Shown here piece by piece: positions 44,675 through 53,381 of a stretch of 64,000 bases of DNA (positions within the stretch are counted from its first letter, which is position 1; every line of letters starts with the position of its first letter). A program made the position numbers and the translations under genes. Under the pieces are notes generated by a model. That model saw only the letters and a program-made list of their open reading frames with translations, did not search any database and was not told the origin of the DNA. The stretch spans positions 218,316 to 282,315 of the forward strand of contig NZ_BMFP01000005.1 of assembly GCF_014638845.1 (NCBI RefSeq), read 5' to 3'. Source of the stretch: Pontibacter amylolyticus. Its GTDB lineage: Bacteria; Bacteroidota; Bacteroidia; Cytophagales; Hymenobacteraceae.

Positions 44675-44724
44675 AGAGCCTCGGTCGGGCAGGTATAGCG
44701 CTATACCTGCCCGACCGAGGCTCT
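44675..44724. repeat. perfect 50-bp palindrome containing GGTATA/TATACC
   Basis: Bases 44675-44699 are the exact reverse complement of 44700-44724, with no loop. The centre reads AGGTATAGCGCTATACCT and the arms carry GAGCCTCGGTCGGGC. It lies between the ArsI/CadI-like gene and sigZ on the minus strand and may terminate the former, although the T run behind it is weak. Confidence 0.85.
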
Positions 44725-44742
44725 CCATGGTTTTATCTTGTA

Positions 44743-45165
44743 CTAAATGGCAGTTGCTTCGTTGGTCGGGATTGTGCGGGCATTTGCTCCTTCGCCGTAA
44801 ACGGTCGATTCGCCGAAGGTATAGAAGGCTTCCCAGTCCACTCCCTGCGGGTCCGTAATCCACGACTTCTCTGACTTAGCATAGCAGCAGGTGCATTTCC
44901 CCTCTTCCCTGATGGCGCCCTTGGCACGCTTCAGGCGACCGTACACTTCTGCCAGTTCTTCTTCACTTTCGGCCTGTATACCCAGGTGCTCTATACCTGC
45001 ATTCTCCGGGTGCAGCGAAATGGCGAAGTTGATGCGCGGGTCTTCCAGCATCCATTTGGCGTAGTCTTCTTTTACAACTGTGGGTTTTGCCCCGAACAAA
45101 GCGGTGTAAAAGGCAAGGGATTCGTGCAGGCTTTTAACGCGCACATTTACGTGAAATCTTTTCAT
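44743..45165 (-). CDS. ArsI/CadI family VOC metalloenzyme
   Basis: The 140-residue protein has the vicinal-oxygen-chelate fold (RFHVNVRVKSLHESLAFYTAL; AGIEHLGIQ with metal His; WITDPQGVDWEAF with metal Glu). The Cys cluster KCTCCYAKSEKSW matches ArsI/CadI, where a Cys pair binds organoarsenicals or cadmium; ArsI cleaves the C-As bond of methylarsenite with Fe(II) and O2. No arsR, arsB or arsC genes are beside it, so the true substrate is open. It ends before a perfect 50-bp palindrome. Confidence 0.88.
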   Translation of the reverse strand: MKRFHVNVRVKSLHESLAFYTALFGAKPTVVKEDYAKWMLEDPRINFAISLHPENAGIEHLGIQAESEEELAEVYGRLKRAKGAIREEGKCTCCYAKSEKSWITDPQGVDWEAFYTFGESTVYGEGANARTIPTNEATAI

Positions 45166-45231
45166 GACTTTGACTTTTTAAGGTGATTCTGATCTTGTTT
45201 CACCCTGATGACGGCGGGAGCCCTGAAAAGA

Positions 45232-45267
45232 CGCAGCCCCACCGAAAAAATTTTCGGTGGGGCTGCG
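45232..45267 (-). terminator. hairpin terminator of the DUF3857 gene cluster
   Basis: A 17-bp perfect stem (45232-45248 with 45251-45267) has nearly no loop as paired; a few central A-T pairs would open. On the minus strand TCTTTTC follows. It ends the three-gene operon. Confidence 0.75.
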
Positions 45268-45287
45268 CACAAGTTTGCTCGAGTAAT

Positions 45288-47177
45288 TTATTGTATGCTC
45301 TTCACGAACACCACCTGCTGCTGATCTGCTTTGTACACATCGTTCATGAATGCGACCATGGCAGCGTATACCTCGGGTTTGTAGCGGCCTTTTTCCATCT
45401 GCAGTGTTCTGACGTAGGTAACCTGGCGCCCGTCAATCGTTACTTTTGACTCGAACTTCCCGAACGGAGTGCTGAAGGAAAGGTCGTTTGGCTTAAACTC
45501 CAGCGCAAAACCGGCGGGCATCTCATAGACGATCGTGTCTACGTTGGTGTAAGCATTGGAGCGCACCACTTCATACTTCCGCTTGCCACTGTTTTGGGGC
45601 ACCGTGTTCCAACGGTTCATCAAATTAGGATTCAGGAACATGCGCTTTCCGCTTACCGTAACGAATTGCCGCAGGCTGAGCTCCAGCTTTTCATTTACTT
45701 CCGGCATGCGCCCTTTTTTCAGGTCAAAGGAAAAACTCTTCAGTTCGAAGGCCGGGATACTGATGTTGCGGTACAGCCACTTGCGTTGCTCTTCAGGCGA
45801 AAGATTATGGATAGCGTCACGGTGATCTTCGTGTTCTATACCGGTATACCTTGTCTGTACCTGCGCCACAGCATTTCCGCTTTCGTCCAGCTTCACAGTA
45901 GCCAGGCGGCTCTGCACGTTATCTTTGGCGGTGTACTTCTGCGTTTTCACCAGTTTGCCGCCTCCGGATGTGATAAGCAAGGCATGACGATCGCCTGTAA
46001 AACTGCCTGAGAAACCCGCTGACTCAAACTGACTCGTACACTCCAGCCAGAGCGTGTCCTGCTTCATGGGCACACTCAGTATGACGTGGTTAAACTGACT
46101 GCTGGGGAAATCAGCAAGCACATCATGTTCGTCGCTTCCGCCGTTCACGAGGGCATAGATAGAAGGAATGCCGACCGCCTGTAGCATGGCTTTGGTGTAG
46201 TTGGTGAGTGCCTTACAGTCGCCGTAGCCTTTGGAGTCTACAAAGCTGGCCTCAAATGGCTGCCACCCACCCAGCCCCAGCTGTATGGACACATAGCGTG
46301 TGTTCGATTGCAGGTACTCGTATACCTTGTTGATTTTCTCCACCGGGTCCTCAATTCCGGCCACCATCGCCTGCAGTTTGGCTTTTGTGGCTTCAGGCAA
46401 GGCGTCGCGCCCCTCGTTCAGTTGGTTGATCCATTTTCCGTAGGCCTCCCAGGTATCCATGCTGCCCTTATAGCCCTGCACTTCAAAGTCGGATGGAGCA
46501 GTGCGTACCATCGGCAGTAACTCAAGCATGCTGGGCGCATAAGGCTCAATTTCCACCGGGGTCAGGTTGGCGATCTCCCAGTTATACACATCATGCGTTG
46601 CCGTGGCCGTTTGCTTCACACCCTTAGCCAGGTTGCTTTCGCGGTAGCGCAGCTTCATTCCCTTTGGCATCAAAACCTGAAAAGTGGCCCTGGCAACGGA
46701 GGTTTTGCTGCTGTTGAGCGGCACCCATCTGGGGTAGAAGAGCATGTTGCTGGTCGTGGTCTGGTACTCAAACTCCACTTTGTATGGGTACACCCGGTGG
46801 GTCAGTTCAGCGATCATGACGCGGTTGTCCAGCACTTCATTGTCAGCGCTCGATGCACTCACATTCCGTATCTCGCTGTTCTTCAGGCTCTTGATCTTCT
46901 TCCCGTTCTGATCGTAAATGGTGCCCTTGATGAAGTCGACCTTGTTCAGCTTGTCGTGGTGCACATACAGTTTGGCGTGGTCGTTCCCGTCTTCGTTGTA
47001 GATGGTAACGACCCGCTTGACATAAGTCGTGCCTTTGCTGAGCGAGTGCACCGTAAATACTTTTTCTTCCTGATCGATGATGGCATTGGCGCCCTTCAGC
47101 AGGTCGGGGTTAGCGCCCAGCACCGGAGTTGCCGCCCAAAGCACCATAATCAGCAGTGTGTACAAGTTTTTTCTCAT
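45288..47177 (-). CDS. DUF3857/transglutaminase-like exported protein (intact catalytic Cys)
   Basis: The 629-residue protein has a signal peptide (MRKNLYTLLIMVLWAATPVLG in outline), an N-terminal DUF3857 domain (about residues 50-230) and a transglutaminase-like domain with Cys321 in GYGDCKALTNYTKAML, His in SQFNHVILSVP and an acidic residue in LWLECTSQ (Glu at the usual Asp place). It could therefore be an active papain-like peptidase or amidotransferase in the periplasm. It is the last of three tandem related genes, 27 bases after the next one. Confidence 0.9.
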   Translation of the reverse strand: MRKNLYTLLIMVLWAATPVLGANPDLLKGANAIIDQEEKVFTVHSLSKGTTYVKRVVTIYNEDGNDHAKLYVHHDKLNKVDFIKGTIYDQNGKKIKSLKNSEIRNVSASSADNEVLDNRVMIAELTHRVYPYKVEFEYQTTTSNMLFYPRWVPLNSSKTSVARATFQVLMPKGMKLRYRESNLAKGVKQTATATHDVYNWEIANLTPVEIEPYAPSMLELLPMVRTAPSDFEVQGYKGSMDTWEAYGKWINQLNEGRDALPEATKAKLQAMVAGIEDPVEKINKVYEYLQSNTRYVSIQLGLGGWQPFEASFVDSKGYGDCKALTNYTKAMLQAVGIPSIYALVNGGSDEHDVLADFPSSQFNHVILSVPMKQDTLWLECTSQFESAGFSGSFTGDRHALLITSGGGKLVKTQKYTAKDNVQSRLATVKLDESGNAVAQVQTRYTGIEHEDHRDAIHNLSPEEQRKWLYRNISIPAFELKSFSFDLKKGRMPEVNEKLELSLRQFVTVSGKRMFLNPNLMNRWNTVPQNSGKRKYEVVRSNAYTNVDTIVYEMPAGFALEFKPNDLSFSTPFGKFESKVTIDGRQVTYVRTLQMEKGRYKPEVYAAMVAFMNDVYKADQQQVVFVKSIQ

Positions 47178-47204
47178 GATGATCGTAGTCAGAGCTTCCT
47201 GTGG

Positions 47205-49142
47205 TTATTTTCGTTTCAGTACAATCTGCTCGGCATGCTTCGCTACAATGCGCGCATACAGCTCCTTCAGTTGTGGGTACTCGGCCGCGTAGTAAATAGG
47301 CTTCGAAATATCAATCTTGCTGAGCACTTCCACCACATTGCCCTGCTTCTCTACCATGTATAGGAAGCTTCCGCTCTGGTTGGGAAGGCTTACCTTTACG
47401 TTCTGAGGGGCATCATCCAGCTCGTAGTTGTCCGGTATGGTGAAACGGCAGACAAACGTCTCGCTGATTGGGAAAGCGAAGTCTACCGGGTAAGCGCGCT
47501 CCTCTAGCTTAAAGGGGTTTTCGCTCTCTCCCTGTCCCAGCATCGGGTTCAGGTAAATCATATCCAGGGCCTGTCCGTTGCCTGTAGCCGATATCTTGTA
47601 GTTGAGCTCAAGGGAACTGTCCAGTTCTTTCAGGTTTTTGAAGATGGGATTGCTGAACTTATAGGACCCAATCTCTTTGTTCAGTTTCTCTGTATAACTG
47701 GACTCGCCCTCTTCTTTCACTTCCTTGCGCAGGTATAGGGCTCTGTATCCGCTACTAACTTCCGTCGCGTCGCCTTCCATTTTTCCGTTCTCATGGATGG
47801 TGAGGTTACCGGTGTATACTCGCTGGTATTTGTCCGATGGCTTCAGCGCTATCCATTGGTCGGTTCCGGACTTGATCAGGCGTCCTTCGCCGTTAAGGCT
47901 GCGCGTGGGCAGCATGCCTGCCGGAAGCAGCGGATCCGTGGCATCCAGGAGAACCGATTTGCCACCCAGGTTAACGTGTGCGATCACGTAGTTAAACTTG
48001 TTGAGCATGGGTGTGCCTTTGTATACCTTGCCATGCTCTCGTGTGCTTACCAGCACCGGATCTGCGTCTAATCCAGCTTCCTGGAGCATGGCCGTGAGCA
48101 GCAGGTTCACCTCGGCGGCGCTACCCGTTTTGCTGTCGAAGGCTTTGCGCAGGGTGCCGGTCGTGTAGATGCCATACTTCCCGTTCCACTTCATTTGTTG
48201 CTGCACCAACTCGTAAATTGCCTTCATCTGCTGCTCGGGCGCAGTAAATTTTACTGTGACGGCGGCAATATCTCCTTTGAAAAAACCTTTCCGGTTAAGC
48301 TGGCTGCCAAAGCGCTCCTGTCGCAACAGGTCTTTTATCACCTCGTTCCATTCTCCCGTCATCACTTTAGACTCCTCTCCTGGCACATGCAGCATCTGCA
48401 GCTCAAACTCAATGCGGGCCTGGTAGTCGGTCAGGGTGGTGATGTAACGCTCCGGACGCAGCGCCGGCAGGTCTACCATCACCCAGCGGTACCCGTCTCT
48501 GTTCACATCGTAGTTGTCTTTGGGTTCGTAGACCTTGTGGTAGCCATGCTGCAGGGTTTTGTAGTCGAAGTACTGCGGTATTTTAACCCTGTATTCGCTC
48601 CACACGGTAGGTATGGTACTCTGAAATTCCCAATCGCGCAGGTTGTAAATAAAGTCCGAGTTGACGGTGTAGGTATACTCGATCACAGAGCCTTCTTTTA
48701 CATTCGGCATCGTGAACTTTTTAGTCTGCCGGTACTCCGACTGCCGCTCTTCAAATACAGCGCCCGGCTCCAGTTTATCTTTTGTAATCTTGCCATCCTC
48801 CAGGTTGTAGGTATAGCCTTTAATGCCGGTGATGGTCTCCTTGCTGCTGCCGTTCTGGTACATCGGCACTTCTACGTTTGCCCAGGTATAGCCCGTCTTT
48901 TTCAGGATCTTGATGCGCGTGCGACGCTCTGTGATGAGCTTCACGTCTCCGTTCAACCGGAAATGCGACACCGCAAAGTCAGACAGGACGACGGCTGCCG
49001 CACTGGTATCCTTGTCATACGTTCGCATTCGGAGCTCCTCCTCCTGCACTTTTCCATACTTGTAAGGGCCGGACTGGGAGAAGGCCCCCAGAGCCGAGAG
49101 ACAAAGAATCGGAATTAAAATAAGGGTATGTTTCGCTTTCAT
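47205..49142 (-). CDS. DUF3857/transglutaminase-like exported protein (catalytic Cys lost, copy 2)
   Basis: The ATG at 49142 gives 645 residues with a normal signal peptide (cleavage near AFSQS); an open frame seven codons longer is less likely. Domains are as in the neighbour: DUF3857, transglutaminase-like, then a C-terminal beta domain. At the position of the catalytic Cys the sequence is GSAAEVNLLLTAML (Ala), and the His position is Tyr (NKFNYVIAHV), while LLDATDPLL keeps the Asp. It is thus probably a non-catalytic binding or structural member. It is nearly collinear with the gene at 49216, showing local duplication. Confidence 0.9.
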   Translation of the reverse strand: MKAKHTLILIPILCLSALGAFSQSGPYKYGKVQEEELRMRTYDKDTSAAAVVLSDFAVSHFRLNGDVKLITERRTRIKILKKTGYTWANVEVPMYQNGSSKETITGIKGYTYNLEDGKITKDKLEPGAVFEERQSEYRQTKKFTMPNVKEGSVIEYTYTVNSDFIYNLRDWEFQSTIPTVWSEYRVKIPQYFDYKTLQHGYHKVYEPKDNYDVNRDGYRWVMVDLPALRPERYITTLTDYQARIEFELQMLHVPGEESKVMTGEWNEVIKDLLRQERFGSQLNRKGFFKGDIAAVTVKFTAPEQQMKAIYELVQQQMKWNGKYGIYTTGTLRKAFDSKTGSAAEVNLLLTAMLQEAGLDADPVLVSTREHGKVYKGTPMLNKFNYVIAHVNLGGKSVLLDATDPLLPAGMLPTRSLNGEGRLIKSGTDQWIALKPSDKYQRVYTGNLTIHENGKMEGDATEVSSGYRALYLRKEVKEEGESSYTEKLNKEIGSYKFSNPIFKNLKELDSSLELNYKISATGNGQALDMIYLNPMLGQGESENPFKLEERAYPVDFAFPISETFVCRFTIPDNYELDDAPQNVKVSLPNQSGSFLYMVEKQGNVVEVLSKIDISKPIYYAAEYPQLKELYARIVAKHAEQIVLKRK

Positions 49143-49215
49143 GAAAGGTAGGGAAATGCACACGCCAGGTTAAGCGCCTTGCTATACGCCTAACCTGGAG
49201 TGTGCTGCAAAATGA

Positions 49216-51258
49216 TTAATTGGAGGATATTTTTTTCAACACGACCTGCTCGGCGTGCTTGGCCACAATCTGGTTGTAGAACTCTTTCAGGTAGGGGTAC
49301 TCAGGGGCAAAGTACACGGGCTTGAGCATGTTAATTTTGCTCATGATCTGCAGCACATTCCCCTCTCGCTGCACAATGTACATGAACTTGCCTCCATCTT
49401 CGGGCAGCGAAATGATGGCTCCCTTCGGCGACTCTTCTACCTCGTAGCCCTCCGGTATCACAAACCTGATGACATGGGTGTAGTCAATTGGCACGGCAAG
49501 GTCCACCGGGTAAAGCCGCTCCTCCAGCTTAAAGGGATTTTCCGTTTCGCCCTGTCCCAGCATCGGGTTCAGGTAGATCACATCGACGGGCTGGGTGTTA
49601 CCGCTCGCTGTTAGGCTGTAGTTGATGTTCAGGGCCTGGTTCAAGTCCTCCACGTTTTGAAACTCCGGCTTTTCAACTTTGTAGTTGCCTATCTCCTTGC
49701 TTATTTTCTCAGCATATTTTTCTTTGCCGTCCTCCAGTATCGTGCGGCGCAGGCTCAGGGCATTATACCCGGTGCTCGACTCCATCACTTTGCCTGTTAA
49801 GCCTCCATTTGGGTTAACGGTCAGTTCGCCGTTAAAGAATTTGGTAAGCTTGCCAGTGGGTGTAAGTGCCACCCAGCGCTGATCGTCCTTTTTGATCAGG
49901 CGTCCCTGCCCGTTCAGACAGCGCACAGGCAGCATACCTGCCGGCAGCAGCGGGTCGGTAGCATCCAGCAGGTATTCTTTGTCGCCCAGCTTCACATGGG
50001 CAATCACGTAGTTGAACTTATTGAGCATTGGAGAGCCCTGCGGCACACGGCCATGCTCCCGGGTACTGACCAGCACAGGGCCTGCGTCCAGCCCAGCATC
50101 CTGCAGCATGGCCGTCAGCATCAGGTTGATGTCGGCAGCGCTTCCGCTTCTGTTCTCAAACGCTTTCCGAATGGGGCCGGAGGTATAGTAGCCGTACTTG
50201 TTATTCCATTTCACACTGCTTTTTACCAGGTTATGGATGGCGATCATTTGCTGTTCCGGATTGGTGTGTTTGGCTGTGATGGCTGCTATTTCAGCCTTAA
50301 AAAAACCTTTCCGATTGAGCTGACTGCCAAATTTATCAGCCATCAGTAAGTCTTTCGTTACATCATCCCAGTTCCCTGTCATTACCTGCGGAAGCGAGTT
50401 CGGATACTTCACCGTTTGCAGCTCGAAATCGATTTTGGACTGGTAGTCGCGCAGCGTGGTGATGTACTTTTCAGGGCGCAGCGCAGGTGCGTTTTTGATC
50501 ACCCAACGGTATACGTCGCTGCTTGCCTCTACCTGTTCGGAGCCCCCTGGCGTGCGGCCTCCTCCCATACCTGGCATTAAATCCGACGACCAGGTAATGG
50601 TGAAGCGGTCTCTGGAATTGGTTCTGGTGGATTGGTCGAATCTCAGGTAACCCTGTTGTTCCTGCTTGTAATGAAAGTATTCCGGGATACGTACATTATA
50701 CTCGCTGTAGGCTACCGGAATGGTGCTCTGAAATTCCCACTCACGCAGGTTGTAAAGAAAGTCAGAAGTGATGGAGTAAGAGTATTCGATGATAGAGCCT
50801 TCTTTCACGTTCGGCATCGTGAACTTTTTGGCAAACCAGTTTTCATTGGTCTGCTCGTCAAACACCGCTTTCGACTCTAACTTGTCTTTTGTCAGCTTGC
50901 CACCCTCTTGGTTGTAGGTAAAGCCCTTGATATTGTAAACGCTTTCCTTTTTGGAGTTGCGCTGGTAGTAGGGGACCGAGATATTAGCCACTTCATAGCC
51001 TGACTTTTTCAGCACCTTAATGCGTGTATGTCGCTCAAATACAATCTTGAACCCTTTGCTATAAATAAAGTAGGAATAACCGTAGTCTGAGAGCACAACG
51101 GCGGCGGCACTCGTATCCTGGTCGTATAGGCGCATTGCAATTTCTTTCTCATCCACCTTACCAAACTTGGCAGGCAAATCCTGCGCAAATCCTCGGGAGA
51201 GGCCGGCGCATAATAGCAAAACGAAAGAAAAAAATAGAGTAGAAGTTTGAAGTTTCAT
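49216..51258 (-). CDS. DUF3857/transglutaminase-like exported protein (catalytic Cys lost, copy 3)
   Basis: The 680-residue protein has a signal peptide (cleavage near GFAQD), DUF3857 and a degenerate transglutaminase-like domain. GSAADINLMLTAML and NKFNYVIAHV replace the Cys and His positions, as in the next gene downstream. Compared with that gene it has an insert of about 30 residues at 215-245 rich in Gly and Arg (SSDLMPGMGGGRTPGGSEQ). It is the first gene of the three-gene operon, which shows a 498-bp upstream gap and a terminator at the far end. Confidence 0.9.
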   Translation of the reverse strand: MKLQTSTLFFSFVLLLCAGLSRGFAQDLPAKFGKVDEKEIAMRLYDQDTSAAAVVLSDYGYSYFIYSKGFKIVFERHTRIKVLKKSGYEVANISVPYYQRNSKKESVYNIKGFTYNQEGGKLTKDKLESKAVFDEQTNENWFAKKFTMPNVKEGSIIEYSYSITSDFLYNLREWEFQSTIPVAYSEYNVRIPEYFHYKQEQQGYLRFDQSTRTNSRDRFTITWSSDLMPGMGGGRTPGGSEQVEASSDVYRWVIKNAPALRPEKYITTLRDYQSKIDFELQTVKYPNSLPQVMTGNWDDVTKDLLMADKFGSQLNRKGFFKAEIAAITAKHTNPEQQMIAIHNLVKSSVKWNNKYGYYTSGPIRKAFENRSGSAADINLMLTAMLQDAGLDAGPVLVSTREHGRVPQGSPMLNKFNYVIAHVKLGDKEYLLDATDPLLPAGMLPVRCLNGQGRLIKKDDQRWVALTPTGKLTKFFNGELTVNPNGGLTGKVMESSTGYNALSLRRTILEDGKEKYAEKISKEIGNYKVEKPEFQNVEDLNQALNINYSLTASGNTQPVDVIYLNPMLGQGETENPFKLEERLYPVDLAVPIDYTHVIRFVIPEGYEVEESPKGAIISLPEDGGKFMYIVQREGNVLQIMSKINMLKPVYFAPEYPYLKEFYNQIVAKHAEQVVLKKISSN

Positions 51259-51756
51259 AGGCTGTTGAGATATTATTTATGATATGTTATGAAGTTGCAG
51301 TTTGTTTAGTAACTTCATAAGGTGTCATTACCAAGTATAAAGTGATTCAACAGACCGATGTATAAAAGAAATAATATTCTTCTATATTATCAACTCAAAA
51401 TCAAAATTTTATATTGGATCTCAACAAGAACGGTCTTCAAATCACTCTCTTATTGTCATATCTTATTATTTATATCCCAATTTGACTGCTTTACACTTCA
51501 ATGTTATTATTTAAAGCAGCGCTTTTAATCCAGTGCGAAAATGGTGAAAACAGCGCAATAAGTAGCGTCAGGTATTTATCGAAGAAAAGTCTGTGCACCC
51601 TTTGAGCCTGGCTCTGGTTGTGCCTTTGAATATGGGGCACAAAAAAAGCAGGGCCACGAAATAAATCGTGGCCCTGCTACCAGTTCGTATACAAGGGTGA
51701 AATTGGCAAAGAAACAGGCCCAGGGAGTGAAGGCGGGCCTGCCTCTTTGCGCGGTA
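51259..51756. other. intergenic region upstream of the DUF3857 operon
   Basis: AT-rich up to about 51540 and likely to hold the operon promoter, though no full TTTG/TAnnTTTG match was found on the minus strand. The last 120 bases hold the terminator of the minus-strand gene at 51757. No open frame is convincing. Confidence 0.5.
51641..51678 (-). terminator. hairpin terminator of the 122-residue hypothetical gene
   Basis: AGCAGGGCCACGA (51647-51659) pairs perfectly with TCGTGGCCCTGCT (51666-51678); on the minus strand a run of T follows (complement of 51641-51647). Confidence 0.85.
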
Positions 51757-52125
51757 TTACAGGAAGGATGAAAAATTGTTGCTGTTTTGCCAGAATTCGC
51801 GGCAGGTTTCGCGCTGTTTTTCCAGGAACTCCTGGTCGCGCTTCAGGCTTTTCCAGTCGCCGTAGCCGAGGCGCTCGCACAGCTTGAAGAAGCTGTCACC
51901 TTGGTTCTGGCGGCCTTTGATGCGAACAAGCGAGCTCAGCAGGGGGCGTCCCGCTGCATGCTCGGCTTCAGAGATTTCGTCGATTACGTCGTTGAGTTGC
52001 GCTTTCTCGTAAGTGTTTTCGAGGTTAAGGCCCAGTTCGGCTTCCAGTATCAGATTTTGAAACGACATCAGGTGAGCGCGACCGCGGGCTACTTGAATGA
52101 GTTTTTTCCGTATGCGTGTATTCAT
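51757..52125 (-). CDS. hypothetical soluble helical protein
   Basis: The 122-residue product is predicted helical and hydrophilic with no signal peptide. A central phrase, AAGRPLLSSLVRIKGRQNQG, followed by FFKLCERLGYGDWK, looks like a conserved small-protein motif in this group, but I cannot name the family. The gene has a proper ATG and a strong own terminator, which argues that it is real. Not clearly linked to the DNA-repair pair upstream. Confidence 0.7.
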   Translation of the reverse strand: MNTRIRKKLIQVARGRAHLMSFQNLILEAELGLNLENTYEKAQLNDVIDEISEAEHAAGRPLLSSLVRIKGRQNQGDSFFKLCERLGYGDWKSLKRDQEFLEKQRETCREFWQNSNNFSSFL

Positions 52126-52342
52126 TGTTCCTTTTTAGATAATGAAGTACAGAAGGCCATTCCCGCTGCTTTGTGCAATGGGCGCCGGCTGAATAGTTTT
52201 CATAAAATATCTATATGTACTTATACTCCGAAAAGGGCATTCGGGTTGTCCTGTGTTGCGAAAAAAATCAGTTAAAGACTCGTAAGTATAGCCTCTGTTA
52301 TAAAAGAGGCCTGACATACAGGAGGTTATACCTGCGTTTTTT

Positions 52343-53128
52343 TTACTTTAATCTGGGCTGTTTTTCGGATAGGTACTTCCAGTAGCGCTTCGGTATATGG
52401 CGCAGGTGCAATTTGGGGTTCTTGCGCTCCGGTATGTTCACATGATCGAAGTATACCTGCCAGAGCATCTGGTAGCGGGTCTCGTTTTCGTCGTACTGGT
52501 CGGCGCTTAGTTTGCCCTGCTGTTTGGGTGTCACGCCTGGGTTTTCCAATTGCACAAAGCTCGTTTGCTTTAAATCATAGTAGGCGCCATACCTCCTCGA
52601 AGCATCATAAATGGCCCAGCGCTGATCAGCGTAGCGTCTCTCGAAGTGACGCACGATCAGGGGCAGCACGTTAAAGTCAGGCGAGATGCTGGCGTAGTAC
52701 AGGCCGTCGGCGGTTTTCTGAAAACGCACAAAGGCCTCCATGCGGTGTTTCTCGCGGTGCACCTGCTTATGGATCTGCTGCACCTGCAATATAAAGGGAG
52801 CCGTGTAGTTTCCCTCCACACTTTCGGGCGAGTCAAACACCAGCCGGGCATAATCGAAGATGAGCCGCTCAAAGCCAGTTTGCTCCCACAAGTAGGTATA
52901 GTACAGCGACTCCAGCGCCGTAGCTGACAAGCGTCTCTTCAAGCCCTGCCATACCCGGTTGGCTTTGCCTTCGTCTGTCACCACCTGCACGGTTTCTCCG
53001 AACATGGAAGGCTGCGCCAACTGCTCGGGCTCGATGGTGGTGGGCCAGGCTTTGCGCTCATAGGCCTCAAACACCACGGTGAGCAGTCCCTCAAAGGAAC
53101 CGTCGTAGGTATAGGAGTACATCGGCAA
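52343..53128 (-). CDS. TIGR03915-type putative DNA metabolism protein
   Basis: The 261-residue protein matches the family coupled with a radical SAM partner in many bacteria: YSYTYDGSFEGLLTVVFEAY at the start, VTDEGKANRVWQGLKRRLS, and the end HLRHIPKRYWKYL. Related sequences occur fused to uracil-DNA-glycosylase-like domains, which suggests a DNA repair role; its chemistry is not known. It is in the same direction as the radical SAM gene at 53382, with a very small open frame between. Confidence 0.9.
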   Translation of the reverse strand: MPMYSYTYDGSFEGLLTVVFEAYERKAWPTTIEPEQLAQPSMFGETVQVVTDEGKANRVWQGLKRRLSATALESLYYTYLWEQTGFERLIFDYARLVFDSPESVEGNYTAPFILQVQQIHKQVHREKHRMEAFVRFQKTADGLYYASISPDFNVLPLIVRHFERRYADQRWAIYDASRRYGAYYDLKQTSFVQLENPGVTPKQQGKLSADQYDENETRYQMLWQVYFDHVNIPERKNPKLHLRHIPKRYWKYLSEKQPRLK

Positions 53129-53139
53129 AGGTATGCTGA

Positions 53140-53283
53140 CTACTGCTTCGCGCCTGAGTTAACGCGTGCTTTGTCGCGCTTGCTGTCGTTTTGCATTCTG
53201 GAAGAAAGGCTCTTCAGGTGCGGCACCAGCATGTTGAGTTTGCAGTGGCAGGAAACACGGGCAACTTTAGTAGAATTTCTCAT
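53140..53283 (-). CDS. possible 47-residue basic protein between the repair genes
   Basis: From ATG 53283 the frame encodes RNSTKVARVSCHCKLNMLV and a Lys/Arg-rich end. It fills the space between the TIGR03916 and TIGR03915 genes with same-strand spacing of 98 and 11 bases. A CHC motif could bind metal. It has no known domain; it may be chance, or a small partner of the pair. Confidence 0.35.
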   Translation of the reverse strand: MRNSTKVARVSCHCKLNMLVPHLKSLSSRMQNDSKRDKARVNSGAKQ

Positions 53284-53381
53284 GGTCTTATGAATGGTTT
53301 GAAATGATGTATGATCGTTTTGGTTACACAAATCTGTTTTGTACTCTTCTCTCCCCTCTTCCATGTCACGTTTTGTTGTTA

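Noticed and set aside
52135..52317. 60-codon minus-strand frame between the 122-residue hypothetical and the TIGR03915 gene
   Set aside because: No domain or start signal; low-quality composition.
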